NCBI GenBank assembly: GCA_040219575.1
Contig: JAVJSD010000099.1
Coordinates: forward strand, 1-64,000
From: JAVJSD01 sp040219575
Lineage (GTDB): Bacteria > Planctomycetota > Planctomycetia > Pirellulales > Pirellulaceae
Direction: 5' to 3'
Length of the DNA stretch: 64,000 bases
Shown here: piece by piece, positions 8,776-17,043 of the stretch
Position numbering within the stretch: position 1 is the stretch's first letter
How the letters are laid out: each line of letters begins with the position of its first letter
Program-made: the position numbers and the translations under genes
The notes under the pieces: generated by a model
Told to the model about the DNA's origin: nothing
Databases searched by the model: none
Seen by the model: only the letters and a program-made list of their open reading frames with translations

Positions 8776-9624
8776 TCAGTCCTCCTCGTCGGGCTCGGGG
8801 CCGAACGCCAACTGCGAGAAGCGCGTGCGGGGATAGACCTCCTCGACGTAGACCGCCAGCGGGCGTTTGACGACCATCTTGGCCGTCTCGTCGTAGGCGT
8901 CCTCCCACTTCACCCACAGGTAGTCCCAGCCGGCCTTCCGCGCCACCACGATGTCGCCGATCTTGAGCCGCTCCACGTTGGGCGAACAGTCGAAGTTGTA
9001 GGTGACCTCCATCGGCCCGCCGTCGCGGCGATTGCCCTGCGCGCCGGCGAACAGCACCTCTCCAGGGGCGAAGCCGCGGAAGCGATCCTCGTTGACGGTC
9101 CCCGTCAGCCGGTACAGCAGGTTCAGGTAGGCGAAGGCGATGCCGCGGAAATAGTGCGTCTCGCTGAACCGCAACTGCGGCACGATCACGTCGCAGCCTT
9201 CCACCTTGTCGTCGTTGACCCCGATCAGCCCCTTGTAGTCGGGGGCGGCCGGGGGCGCCTGCTGACCATCGGGCCCCTGCTGCTGATCGAAGTAGGGCGT
9301 GGTCTTGCGGCTGAACTGGATGTGCTGCGTGCCGCCGGTCGTGTCGAAGGTCAGCGATCCCTTGTCGCCGGGCTTCTTCTTTTGTTTGCCGGCGTCGGGC
9401 AGGCCGTACTGGACGGCGACGTCCCACAGGCCGATGCCGATCGGTTCGATGGCGAAGTCCTGGCGGTTGAGCAGATCGTGGACCAACGGCGCGGTGGCGG
9501 CCACCAACTCGCGGACCTCGCGGTCGTCGGTCGTCCCCTGGACCACGTAGCCCAGTTCGGCCGTGGCGTTTTCGCCTTCGGTGCCGCTGCGGCTGGTGAA
9601 CTTCTCCCAGATGCGAAGGCTCAT
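8776..9624 (-). CDS. Tail protein after the tape measure, left module
   Basis: The protein has 282 residues. It is clearly homologous to the 261-residue protein at 40082-40867: both carry YVVQGT-DD--V-LVAATAP near the start, a TFDT-GGTQHI strand, an IGVN-D--EG-D--VP segment, F-ETHY, and GEVLF-GA near residue 200. Its place directly behind the tape measure is that of distal tail or baseplate-hub proteins. No enzymatic motif is seen. Its start overlaps the tape measure stop as ATGA. The biochemical role is unknown. Confidence 0.6.
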   Translation of the reverse strand: MSLRIWEKFTSRSGTEGENATAELGYVVQGTTDDREVRELVAATAPLVHDLLNRQDFAIEPIGIGLWDVAVQYGLPDAGKQKKKPGDKGSLTFDTTGGTQHIQFSRKTTPYFDQQQGPDGQQAPPAAPDYKGLIGVNDDKVEGCDVIVPQLRFSETHYFRGIAFAYLNLLYRLTGTVNEDRFRGFAPGEVLFAGAQGNRRDGGPMEVTYNFDCSPNVERLKIGDIVVARKAGWDYLWVKWEDAYDETAKMVVKRPLAVYVEEVYPRTRFSQLAFGPEPDEED

Positions 9625-11318
9625 GCGGTGAACTCCAGTCCTTCCAGAGCCTTCACCTCGCGCAGCAGTTCCTTGTCGATCTCCAGCAGCTTTTCCACGG
9701 CGTCGGCCGTGCGTTCCGCCGGGTCCGAACCGCGGCCGAAGAACCGCCGCGCGGCCTCGGGGTTGAACGTGCCGAACGTGCCCGCGTCGAGCGCCGCCTT
9801 GCCGACGCCCGAGGTATCGACCGACTCGGGCCCGCCCTCGAACGCCGGACGGGCCGACTTGGCGGCCGCCTCCGCGACCGCGGCGTCGAGGTCGGCGATC
9901 GCCGCCGCCAGATCGCGGTTGCCCTGCGCGAGGGCCTGTTGCCGCAATTTCTCCCGAGCGGCGATGCGGCCTTCCGCGCCGCCGGTGAATCCGCTCACGT
10001 CGAACACCTGCGCGCCGAGTTGCTTCTGCAACTTGTCGAGCGTCCCCAGCACGCCGAGCAGCATCTGGTCGAACAGGTTGAGGAAGAACTGCTTAAAGCT
10101 TTCCCACAGCCCCTTGAGAAAGTTGATTCCCCGGATGAACTCGACTTTGAGCGCCGCGAACAGGATCCGCCCGGCCAGGCCGAAGTCGCCCGCCGAGAGC
10201 GCGTCCATCAGCCCGCCGAACGCCTTGCGGACCGTTTCGAGCGTCGGCTGGAACGCGCCCACGATCCAGCTCACCAGTTGCTGTCCCTGCCGCGTGGCGG
10301 TCAGGAACCAGGCCCCCAGGGCGACCAGTCCCGCCACGACCGCGGCGACGCCGGCGACGATGAGTCCCACCGGCGAAAGCAGGAACCCCAGCACCGAACC
10401 CAGCACGCTGGCCGCCGTGGCCAGGCCGCTCATGGCGAACCCCACGACGCCGATGATCCCACCGAGCATCACCAGCGCCGCGCCGGCCACACCCAGCCCG
10501 ACGCCCACGGCGGCTACGATCTGCACCAGCCGCTGGTTGTTCTGAATGAAGTTGTTGATCCACTTCACGCCGCCGATGAGCACGTTCACCAGGTCTCCCA
10601 GCGGTTCGGCCAGCGCCGCGCCGATCTTGAAGCCGGTGATCTTGAGGATGTCGACCAGGTTGGCCAGCGTGTCGGTCAGCACCTCGGCGGCGTCGGTTTC
10701 TTCCTTGGAAAGCGTGAGGCCCAGCTCGCGGGCCTGGGCTTGAAGCTGCGAGATGCCGGCCGCACCCGCGTCGAGCATGGGGATCAGCGCCGTCCCGGCC
10801 CGGCCGAAGACTTTCATGGCCAGCGCCGCCTTGCGGTTGGGATCTTCGATGCGGGCGATGGCGTCGGCCAGCATCTTGAACCGCTGCTCGGGCGACTTGC
10901 CGGCGAAGTCGGCCAGCGACATGCCGAGATCGTCGAGCGTGTCGGTGGCGGTGGAGAGGCCCCGCTCGGCGTCCAGGATCATCCGCGACATGCCGCGCAG
11001 GCCCGTTTCCAGTTCGGCGAAGCTGGCCCCGCTCCGCTCGGCGGCGAATTTCAGTTCCGACAGCGACTCGACGGCGAAGCCGGTCCGCTTGGCCGCCTTG
11101 CCGATCTGGTCGCCCAGGCTGGTGAAGATCCGCACGCCCGCCGCCAGCGGCGCGGTGATCGCGGCCGAGACGCCCAGCATGCTGCGGCCGATTGACGAGA
11201 CGCCGCTGGCGAACGCCTTCAGACGCCGCGACGCGCTCTGCAGGCCGCGCGAGAGCTTGTCCTGCAAGGCGAGTTCCACGAACGCCCGACCGGCGCGAAT
11301 GGCTCCTGTGAAGGCCAT
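9621..11318 (-). CDS. Phage tail tape measure protein, left module
   Basis: The protein has 565 residues. It starts with a basic helical segment (IRAGRAFVELALQDKLSRGL) seen in this type of tape measure protein. Helix-rich sequence and a hydrophobic central region follow (residues about 280-340, several Ala/Gly/Val-rich membrane-like segments such as VAAVVAGLVALGAWF). It aligns with the 662-residue tape measure at 40874-42862 over most of its length, including F-LGDQ, SELKFAAE and LADAIARIEDP. Tape measures set tail length and pass the membrane at injection. Here it directly follows the gp10-like gene; no tail tube or assembly chaperone gene lies between, unlike the right-hand phage. Confidence 0.8.
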   Translation of the reverse strand: MAFTGAIRAGRAFVELALQDKLSRGLQSASRRLKAFASGVSSIGRSMLGVSAAITAPLAAGVRIFTSLGDQIGKAAKRTGFAVESLSELKFAAERSGASFAELETGLRGMSRMILDAERGLSTATDTLDDLGMSLADFAGKSPEQRFKMLADAIARIEDPNRKAALAMKVFGRAGTALIPMLDAGAAGISQLQAQARELGLTLSKEETDAAEVLTDTLANLVDILKITGFKIGAALAEPLGDLVNVLIGGVKWINNFIQNNQRLVQIVAAVGVGLGVAGAALVMLGGIIGVVGFAMSGLATAASVLGSVLGFLLSPVGLIVAGVAAVVAGLVALGAWFLTATRQGQQLVSWIVGAFQPTLETVRKAFGGLMDALSAGDFGLAGRILFAALKVEFIRGINFLKGLWESFKQFFLNLFDQMLLGVLGTLDKLQKQLGAQVFDVSGFTGGAEGRIAAREKLRQQALAQGNRDLAAAIADLDAAVAEAAAKSARPAFEGGPESVDTSGVGKAALDAGTFGTFNPEAARRFFGRGSDPAERTADAVEKLLEIDKELLREVKALEGLEFTA

Positions 11319-11321
11319 GCG

Positions 11322-11780
11322 TCACCCCCTCACGCTGTCGCGCCACAGCGGCGGCAACTTGGGCAGTTCCGCCTCCAGCGCCGGCCCCATGTAGGGGAAC
11401 GCCGGATAGGCGACCTGCACCTTGACCCGCTTCTTGCCGCGACGCCGCTGGAGACTCGTCGTGCCGCCTTCTTCCAGCACCCGCGGCGCGTCCCCCGCCT
11501 TGCCGTTGAGCTTCACCGGGCCGACGACCACGCTGCGGCTGCGCTCGTCGTAGGCGAACAGGATATTCTTGATCCCGGCGTTGCCTCGGACGTGGGCGCT
11601 GGGGGGCTGGCCCGGCTTGGAGGACTTCTTGCGGCGGCGGATGCTCGAGCGGGCCCGGCGGCGAATGAAGGCCCCGGCGCGGCTCAATACCTTGCGCTCG
11701 GCCCGGTCGGTCTGATCGCGGACCTTCTTGCGGTCGAAGAAGTGCTGCTTGACGCGCATCGAGAGTCCGAAGGACGACAT
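11322..11780 (-). CDS. HK97 gp10-like tail/neck protein, left module
   Basis: The protein has 152 residues. It shares SIRRRKKSS--GQPPS, a VVGPVK strand and a PYMGPALE end with the gp10-like protein at 44071-44472. HK97 gp10-type proteins take part in the head-tail joint or tail completion. The start at 11780 (MSSFGLSMRV) is preferred; an upstream in-frame ATG would lie at the edge of the transposon. The shared left end of the second transposase element begins only 17 bases upstream, so the gene is likely the cut edge of a larger phage gene block. Confidence 0.65.
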   Translation of the reverse strand: MSSFGLSMRVKQHFFDRKKVRDQTDRAERKVLSRAGAFIRRRARSSIRRRKKSSKPGQPPSAHVRGNAGIKNILFAYDERSRSVVVGPVKLNGKAGDAPRVLEEGGTTSLQRRRGKKRVKVQVAYPAFPYMGPALEAELPKLPPLWRDSVRG

Positions 11781-11796
11781 GATCAGCCCCCTCCCT

Positions 11797-13254
11797 GTGC
11801 ACAACCCTCTTCGAACAAACTCGCGCGCGGCCTGGTCACCGAAACCGTTGTCGCGGCATGACTTGGCGAGTTAGCGTTGCTTTCGGTCCCGCCCAAGCGG
11901 AAGCAACCTTCTAAGAAACCGGCACTCGTCCGGTTAACGCGAATGCGCGCCAGAGTGTTAACCCACGCCCGAATATTTTTCCTGTTCGAAACTGCCCGCA
12001 ATGGGTTAACAGCTTGCGCGAGCGCCACGACCGGCGGCGATCTTTGCGGAAATCGCGCGGCGGCGGAAAACGCGGGTTACGGGCCGTGACGGCGGGGTGC
12101 AAAAATGAAGTCAACGTCCGTCATACCAACGTCTTCGGCATTTTACCGCAATGAAGAATCTCTACCACCGTTTGCTGCTGTTGATCGCCGGTTCGACCCA
12201 GAAAGAACTGGCCTCGCAGATCCGTTACCTGAAGATCGAGAACGAAATCCTCCGCTCCAAACTGCCCAAGCGGGTGCCGGTGACCGAGAAGGAGCGCAAC
12301 AAGCTGGTCAAGTTCGGCTCGAAGCTCGGCAAGGCGCTGGGCGAACTGGTGACGATCGTCCACCCCGATACGCTACGTCGCTGGATTCGCGAGGCCGGTA
12401 AGCGGGCCAAAAATAAGCCAGCGAAGGTCGGCCGGCCCAGGACCCAGGAAGAAATTCGCGAGCTGATCATCAAGCTGGCCCACGAGAACGACTGGGGTTA
12501 TACCCGGATTCTCGGCGAGCTCAAGAAGCTGGGCATCAAGCCACCGTCGCGAAACACGGTCAAGAACATCTTGAAAGAGAATGGGCTGGAGCCGGGCCCG
12601 AAGCGCGGCGCGGGCACATGGGACGAGTTCCTCAAGATTCACGCCGCCACGCTGTGGCAATGCGACTTCTACGCGAAGAAAGTGCTGACGCCGAAAGGCT
12701 TTCGCGACCTTTTCCTGCTCGTCTTCCTCCACGTCGAGACGAGGCGGGTTTTCATTGCTCCGTCGACTTTCCATCCCAACGAAGAATGGGTGACCGAGCA
12801 AGCCAGAGCGTTCCTCGATCACGCCAAGGAGGCCGGCCTGGGGACCAAGATCGTCATGCACGATTGCGACACGAAGTTCACGGCGTCGTTCGACGACATC
12901 CTGGAATCGGCCGACTTGGAAGTGAAGAAGGCCGCCCATCGATCTCCGAACACCAATGCGTTCGTGGAACGCTTCATTCAGACGTTGCAGCAGGAATGCC
13001 TGGACTACTTCATCGTCTTTGGCGAGCAGCACATGGACCACCTGGTGAGCGAAATGGTTTCGCACTACCACGAAGAGCGACCTCACCAGGCCAAGGACAA
13101 CGACCGGCTCGTGCCGGCAACGGCAACGTCCAAGACGAAGAAACGCAAGCGCAAAAAGAAGGACCCGCCGCCGGATGTCGTGCCAGTAACGCAGATCGAG
13201 TGTCGTGAGAGGCTGGGCGGATTACTGAAGCATTACTATCGGAAGGCAGCGTGA
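11797..13254 (+). mobile_element. DDE-transposase element, copy 2 (right end not resolved)
   Basis: This has the same organisation as copy 1: a 354-base leader without a supported gene, then a 367-codon transposase. The left-end block GTGCACAACCCTCTTC is at 11797-11812, and the 21-base block is at 12093-12113. The leader also holds three GTTAAC palindromes (near 11934, 11957 and 12004). Outside the shared blocks the two leaders differ, so the copies are related elements rather than a recent duplication. The right end after 13254 was not found. Confidence 0.5.
12151..13254 (+). CDS. Integrase-core (rve) DDE transposase, copy 2
   Basis: The protein has 367 residues, the same length as copy 1, with only scattered substitutions in the core and more in the C-terminal tail. 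The candidate catalytic residues sit at the same places: Asp in LWQCDFYAK, Asp in HDCDTKF and Glu in NAFVERFIQT. The HYHEERPHQ motif and the final GGLLKHYYRKAA match copy 1. The frame is intact. It lies between the cut left phage tail module and the three HEPN-like genes, so it probably took part in shaping this border. Confidence 0.9.
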   Translation: MKNLYHRLLLLIAGSTQKELASQIRYLKIENEILRSKLPKRVPVTEKERNKLVKFGSKLGKALGELVTIVHPDTLRRWIREAGKRAKNKPAKVGRPRTQEEIRELIIKLAHENDWGYTRILGELKKLGIKPPSRNTVKNILKENGLEPGPKRGAGTWDEFLKIHAATLWQCDFYAKKVLTPKGFRDLFLLVFLHVETRRVFIAPSTFHPNEEWVTEQARAFLDHAKEAGLGTKIVMHDCDTKFTASFDDILESADLEVKKAAHRSPNTNAFVERFIQTLQQECLDYFIVFGEQHMDHLVSEMVSHYHEERPHQAKDNDRLVPATATSKTKKRKRKKKDPPPDVVPVTQIECRERLGGLLKHYYRKAA

Positions 13255-13421
13255 AGTCGTCTTCCTTTTGAAGGGAATTGAACTGGGCGGTATCAAGATC
13301 AGCTAAAATCCGTAATCTGACCAACGACGGACGGGGCCACATCGACATTAGCGATGCTGCTTGATGCAGCCTGAACCTCGTGTCGGTTTCCCGTGTCTTG
13401 TCGGATTTGGGAGAATAGCAG

Positions 13422-14105
13422 ATGGCGAAATATTACGGCGTCCACATGGGCCACATCGTCGGCCGTGTCATCGACACAGAGTACGACGAATTAAGGGATT
13501 ACGTCGAAACCGTTGAAGACGCCTTGAGGGGCAAGTTCAAGACCTTTCAGGAACGGGCGGAAGCGCGCGCCGAGGGGATGTCGCCCGACGCCAAGGAACG
13601 GTACTTCGAGGACCTCGCCGAAGACGCGATTTTCCTGTGGGACCGGTTCCCGTCGCTAACCTGGAAAACGGCTTTCACGACAGCATATTCGATCTACGAG
13701 CATCACCTTCTAAATCTGTGCGGTCACGCCCGACGGTACGGTGGATTCGACATCCGTGTCGATGACATCAAGGGCACCGGAATTTTTGCGGCTCAGATCT
13801 ACCTCAAGAAGGTCTGCAAGGTTGCTTTTCCGGACAACTGCCAGGATTGGCAGGACGTTCTGCAGATGAACAAGATTCGAAACATCTTCGTTCACAGTCT
13901 CGGCCGCATGAAGCGGGACAGCACATGGAAGGGGCTTGCCGAGTATCAGAAGCGGAAGGAAAAGCTGATTGAGTTCACCGAAGGCGGTGACATCCGGTTC
14001 CTTGAAGGATACTGCCTTGACGCCATCGAGATTTTTCGCCGCCATTTCAAGACGACACTGGCAGCTGTTCCCGACGAACTACTTCGGCAATCAAAGGACG
14101 AGTGA
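13422..14105 (+). CDS. HEPN-like protein 1 of a tandem trio
   Basis: The protein has 227 residues. It carries RNIFVH at residues 153-158, the R-x4-H signature of HEPN domains, in a helix preceded by NK. HEPN domains with this motif are often ribonucleases in toxin-antitoxin and defence systems. The helical segment FPSLTWKTAFTTAYSIYEHHLL precedes it. The following two genes share this layout. GGGAG lies eight bases before the ATG. It is the first gene of a three-gene plus-strand operon convergent with the DISARM locus. No nucleotidyltransferase antitoxin partner is seen nearby. RNase activity is inferred from the motif only. Confidence 0.6.
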   Translation: MAKYYGVHMGHIVGRVIDTEYDELRDYVETVEDALRGKFKTFQERAEARAEGMSPDAKERYFEDLAEDAIFLWDRFPSLTWKTAFTTAYSIYEHHLLNLCGHARRYGGFDIRVDDIKGTGIFAAQIYLKKVCKVAFPDNCQDWQDVLQMNKIRNIFVHSLGRMKRDSTWKGLAEYQKRKEKLIEFTEGGDIRFLEGYCLDAIEIFRRHFKTTLAAVPDELLRQSKDE

Positions 14106-14114
14106 GAGCACATC

Positions 14115-14798
14115 ATGGACATGTTGGGACAACCACACTGCGGAAGCCTTCGGTACATGATCGGCTTCCTGTTCGACAACAAGCTGACCGAGTTGCGGCA
14201 GTACGTCAGCACCGTAGGGGACGCGCTCAAGAGCCAGCTCGACGGACTCGGCGCGGACTTCGACGAAAAGACAAAGGGCATGACGGATGCGCAACGCCAG
14301 TGGTATGTCGAGTGGGAGGCAGGGGAGGCGTTCCAGTTGGCTGAGGACTTCCCGGCGTTGATGTGGCAGACCGCCTTCATTCACATTTACTTCGTCCTGG
14401 AACACAGCGTCCTCGACCTTTGCGAAACGGTCCGCGGGGCCAAGGGCCTTACAGACCCTGTGACCAACGGCAAGGACAAGGGGATCACGGCGGCACGGAA
14501 ATTCCTGACGAAGGTTGGTGTGAAGTTTCCGTTTGAAGGGCCGGACCACGGCCCACGGTGGCGGGACCTCCAGCAGATGAACGAACTCCGCAATATCTTC
14601 GCCCACCGCATGGGCCAGATTCATGATGTCCCATCCCAGGAGCTGAAGAGGTTTATCGAGCGAAAGAAGGTGTCAATCGAAATTGATTCGATTGGCCGCA
14701 TCACGCTAAAGGAAGAATTCTGTCTTGAGGCCATTGAGCTTGCCCGCGAGTTCTTCGCGGACGTTCTGGCTGCTGTGCCGGATGAGATGATCCCATGA
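14115..14798 (+). CDS. HEPN-like protein 2 of a tandem trio
   Basis: The protein has 227 residues. It is homologous to its two neighbours along the whole length: FPALMWQTAFIHIYFVLEHS corresponds to FPSLTWKTAFTTAYSIYEHH in gene 1, and the motif NELRNIFAHRMG gives R159 and H164 of an R-x4-H HEPN signature. It starts nine bases after gene 1 and its stop overlaps the start of gene 3 (ATGA), so the three are co-transcribed and partly coupled. Its linker before the motif is longer than in gene 1. The separate function of each copy is unknown. Confidence 0.6.
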   Translation: MDMLGQPHCGSLRYMIGFLFDNKLTELRQYVSTVGDALKSQLDGLGADFDEKTKGMTDAQRQWYVEWEAGEAFQLAEDFPALMWQTAFIHIYFVLEHSVLDLCETVRGAKGLTDPVTNGKDKGITAARKFLTKVGVKFPFEGPDHGPRWRDLQQMNELRNIFAHRMGQIHDVPSQELKRFIERKKVSIEIDSIGRITLKEEFCLEAIELAREFFADVLAAVPDEMIP

Positions 14799-15493
14799 CG
14801 AAGAAACTGAAGAAGGGCGAATTCGCTGCGGCCATGCGGAGGGCGGGAGCCACCAACAAAATGTGGCGTCGCGTGACGATGAAGATGCAGCTTGACGAGC
14901 TAGAAGGCTACGTCGAGACGGTCGAACGCGCGTTCAAGGAGCAGTTGGAGCGAGAAGAGAAAGAACCGAAGGAGCCGCCGGACGGCTTGTCTCACGAGGA
15001 ATTCGAGGCGTTTTACCACGAGCAATCGAACATCCACTTTTCGCTCGGCAACGCGTTCCCTAGTCTGGTCCGTCGGACCGCCTTCATTCACCTCTATTCG
15101 ATCCTGGAGAAGGGCCTAATCTTCCTATGCGACTGCGCGTACGAGCATGGGAAACTGCCCGAGTCCCACGCGGACAACAAGAGCGACAAAGGTATCTTTA
15201 AAGCCCAGGCCTACCTCAAGTCGGTCGGCGGAGTCCCCTTTCCGGACCAGTGCAAGGAATGGGAGGAAATCTGCCGCATGAACGAATTGCGGAACCGATA
15301 CACCCACGGAGGCCGCACCAAGGAGATCCCGAAGAAACTGCTTGCCTACTGCGAGAAGAACAAGAAGCTGATCCACATTGGGATGTCGAAGCAGATCATT
15401 CTCAAAGCCGGTTACTGCCCGCACGCGATCCGTGTCGTGCGGAGGTTTTACGAAATGGTCCTCACAGCGATTCCCGACCCGTTGCTAGAGTGA
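14795..15493 (+). CDS. HEPN-like protein 3 of a tandem trio
   Basis: The protein has 232 residues. NELRNRYTHGGR gives R166 and H171 of the R-x4-H motif. FPSLVRRTAFIHLYSILEKG matches the helix shared by genes 1 and 2. The N-terminal region is more charged (EREEKEPKEPP) than in the others. Three diverged copies in one operon argue for separate roles or a hetero-oligomer rather than a recent duplication. The stop lies 31 bases from the stop of the convergent HNH-like gene. Confidence 0.6.
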   Translation: MTKKLKKGEFAAAMRRAGATNKMWRRVTMKMQLDELEGYVETVERAFKEQLEREEKEPKEPPDGLSHEEFEAFYHEQSNIHFSLGNAFPSLVRRTAFIHLYSILEKGLIFLCDCAYEHGKLPESHADNKSDKGIFKAQAYLKSVGGVPFPDQCKEWEEICRMNELRNRYTHGGRTKEIPKKLLAYCEKNKKLIHIGMSKQIILKAGYCPHAIRVVRRFYEMVLTAIPDPLLE

Positions 15494-15523
15494 TGCTCTT
15501 GCGATCCGATTGCCATGATCGCA

Positions 15524-16219
15524 CTACCACACTAATTCGCAGGCCAGATACTCGCTCAGAACGATCCGCACGACAATCTCGCCAGGTTGAGCCACGAGGT
15601 ATCGGTAGCGGTCTCGCTGCAGGATGCTCCAACCGCTCTCAATGTCATATACCTTGTCGCCGCCTACGATAAGATTGATGAATGCCCGGCTGCCGATTTC
15701 TGGCCAGCCTGGAGATTCGGGCGGCATCTCAAAATGCCTGCGTTGCTCATCCGTAAGAACCTCGAACGGAGCAATGAAGACGCTTGTTGGGTCGTCGAGT
15801 TGTGGTTCGCTGAACTGGTGCGCAACGTGACCACGAGCAAGTTTGACGACGACGTTGCGTACTCGCTCAGCTTCTGGCTCCCAAATCAACCTGCCCGACT
15901 CATTGGAATGGCAGCTGGCTGCGATCCGAGCGGCCAAGCCAGACGAATGACGGAGGGAATCGGCGACTTTCTTGCGGCCCACCTTGTCTGGTTCGGTCGT
16001 TCCGCTGATGACGCAGTCGAGCAGGCAGGCCAAATACTCCTCGTCGATCGCAAATCCGTTGTTGCATTTGCTGCATGAAAACACGACCGGCAGATCGTCC
16101 GGCAACGGATCATCGAGGAGCACTTTGGAAGCCGCGTGCTCCCGCGTCGTCGGCGCATCGCCGCAGAACACGCAAAACGCGGCGTGCCGTTGGTCGGCGA
16201 AGAGTCGTTTAGGGTCCAT
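15524..16219 (-). CDS. HNH-type endonuclease-like protein at the end of the DISARM operon
   Basis: The protein has 231 residues. The N-terminal 60 residues hold two Cys pairs, FCVFCGD and FSCSKCNNG, around TREHAASK. This is the arrangement of zinc-bound HNH folds of the C-x2-C ... EH ... C-x2-C-N type. The remaining 170 residues are beta-rich and not recognised. It starts 42 bases after the drmC stop on the same strand, so it is probably the last gene of the defence operon. It is not a standard DISARM component. It may be a nuclease effector or an inactive zinc-binding protein. Confidence 0.6.
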   Translation of the reverse strand: MDPKRLFADQRHAAFCVFCGDAPTTREHAASKVLLDDPLPDDLPVVFSCSKCNNGFAIDEEYLACLLDCVISGTTEPDKVGRKKVADSLRHSSGLAARIAASCHSNESGRLIWEPEAERVRNVVVKLARGHVAHQFSEPQLDDPTSVFIAPFEVLTDEQRRHFEMPPESPGWPEIGSRAFINLIVGGDKVYDIESGWSILQRDRYRYLVAQPGEIVVRIVLSEYLACELVW

Positions 16220-16260
16220 CAGTCAACGATACTCGAGTAACTGGTCGGGGCGAGTAGTGA

Positions 16261-17043
16261 TCATTTCTTCCAACGCTGGATTTGCTTCGTCGTAATCAGG
16301 GCCATCAAGTGCGAACGCAGTCGTTGCGGGGCGGTTCCGCCTCGCAACAGGACGCCGAGCTCCATATTCCGTTCGAATGCGGCTGACGTGAGATTCGCGC
16401 TGGTGATGAACGCGACCTCACCGTCTGCGACCGCACACTTGGCGTGGACGGCTGCCGAAAGAGCGTCGCCTTCCGGCCGTTTTGTTTCAGATCCCCAGAC
16501 ATAGATCGTTGCTTCGGGAACGGAGGCAGCCATCGTCTGAACACTATCGCCACGAATCGTCCCGCCGTGTTCAGTGGACGACTCCAGGAGTAGGTTCACT
16601 TGAACCCCTTTCGCGGCCGCTCTGTTCAGCGCGTCGACTATGGAAGTCGCCTTGTAGAACACATAGCTGACCAGAAAGAGATGCGACTTCGCGAAATCGA
16701 TCACCTCCAGAATGACCTGTTCCGTATTTCGTGTGGGGATGAGGCCCGTTTTGGGTCCGGTCCATACCAATTCCACGGAATCCCCCGCTGCAACCAACTC
16801 CGCTGTCCGTGCCGCCGCAAGGAACGCTGCCGCGATTTCTCGTGGCGAAATGCTCGGAAACGCCGACCAGGCTGTTCGCAGTGCCTTGATCCGATCCTCA
16901 TTCGTATTCGGACCGAAGGCGTGCCGAATATCCATGAGGTCATCGTGCGAGTCGATATTAGCGATGGCTTCCGCAATCGCATCGACGCGATCCCGATGCA
17001 ACTCGGCTGCAAGGCCTGCGACGGCCGCCCAAAGATCATTCAT
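16261..17043 (-). CDS. drmC: DrmC: phospholipase D-domain protein of DISARM
   Basis: The protein has 260 residues. The C-terminal PLD domain contains one HKD motif, VHAKCAVAD followed by ITSANLTSAAFERNMELGV, the layout of PLD-type nucleases and DISARM DrmC proteins. In published DISARM work drmC is part of the core set but is dispensable for protection. The ATG at 17043 is chosen because it overlaps the drmB stop; an in-frame ATG exists at 17076. It is the fifth core gene in the expected order A-B-C. Confidence 0.85.
   Translation of the reverse strand: MNDLWAAVAGLAAELHRDRVDAIAEAIANIDSHDDLMDIRHAFGPNTNEDRIKALRTAWSAFPSISPREIAAAFLAAARTAELVAAGDSVELVWTGPKTGLIPTRNTEQVILEVIDFAKSHLFLVSYVFYKATSIVDALNRAAAKGVQVNLLLESSTEHGGTIRGDSVQTMAASVPEATIYVWGSETKRPEGDALSAAVHAKCAVADGEVAFITSANLTSAAFERNMELGVLLRGGTAPQRLRSHLMALITTKQIQRWKK

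Noticed and set aside
8755..11195. Long plus-strand open frames opposite the left tape measure and tail genes
   Set aside because: The minus-strand genes show recognisable domains, paralogues in the right phage and overlapping starts; the plus-strand products look like random His/Arg/Pro-rich shadows.
12105..12401. Short plus-strand frame starting at the conserved AAAATGAAGTC block
   Set aside because: It is out of frame with the transposase, and the matching frame in copy 1 stops after five codons, so the block is not a conserved start of a leader peptide.
15587..16078. Plus-strand 163-codon open frame
   Set aside because: It is opposite the HNH-like gene with its two Cys pairs; no ribosome site or domain is present.
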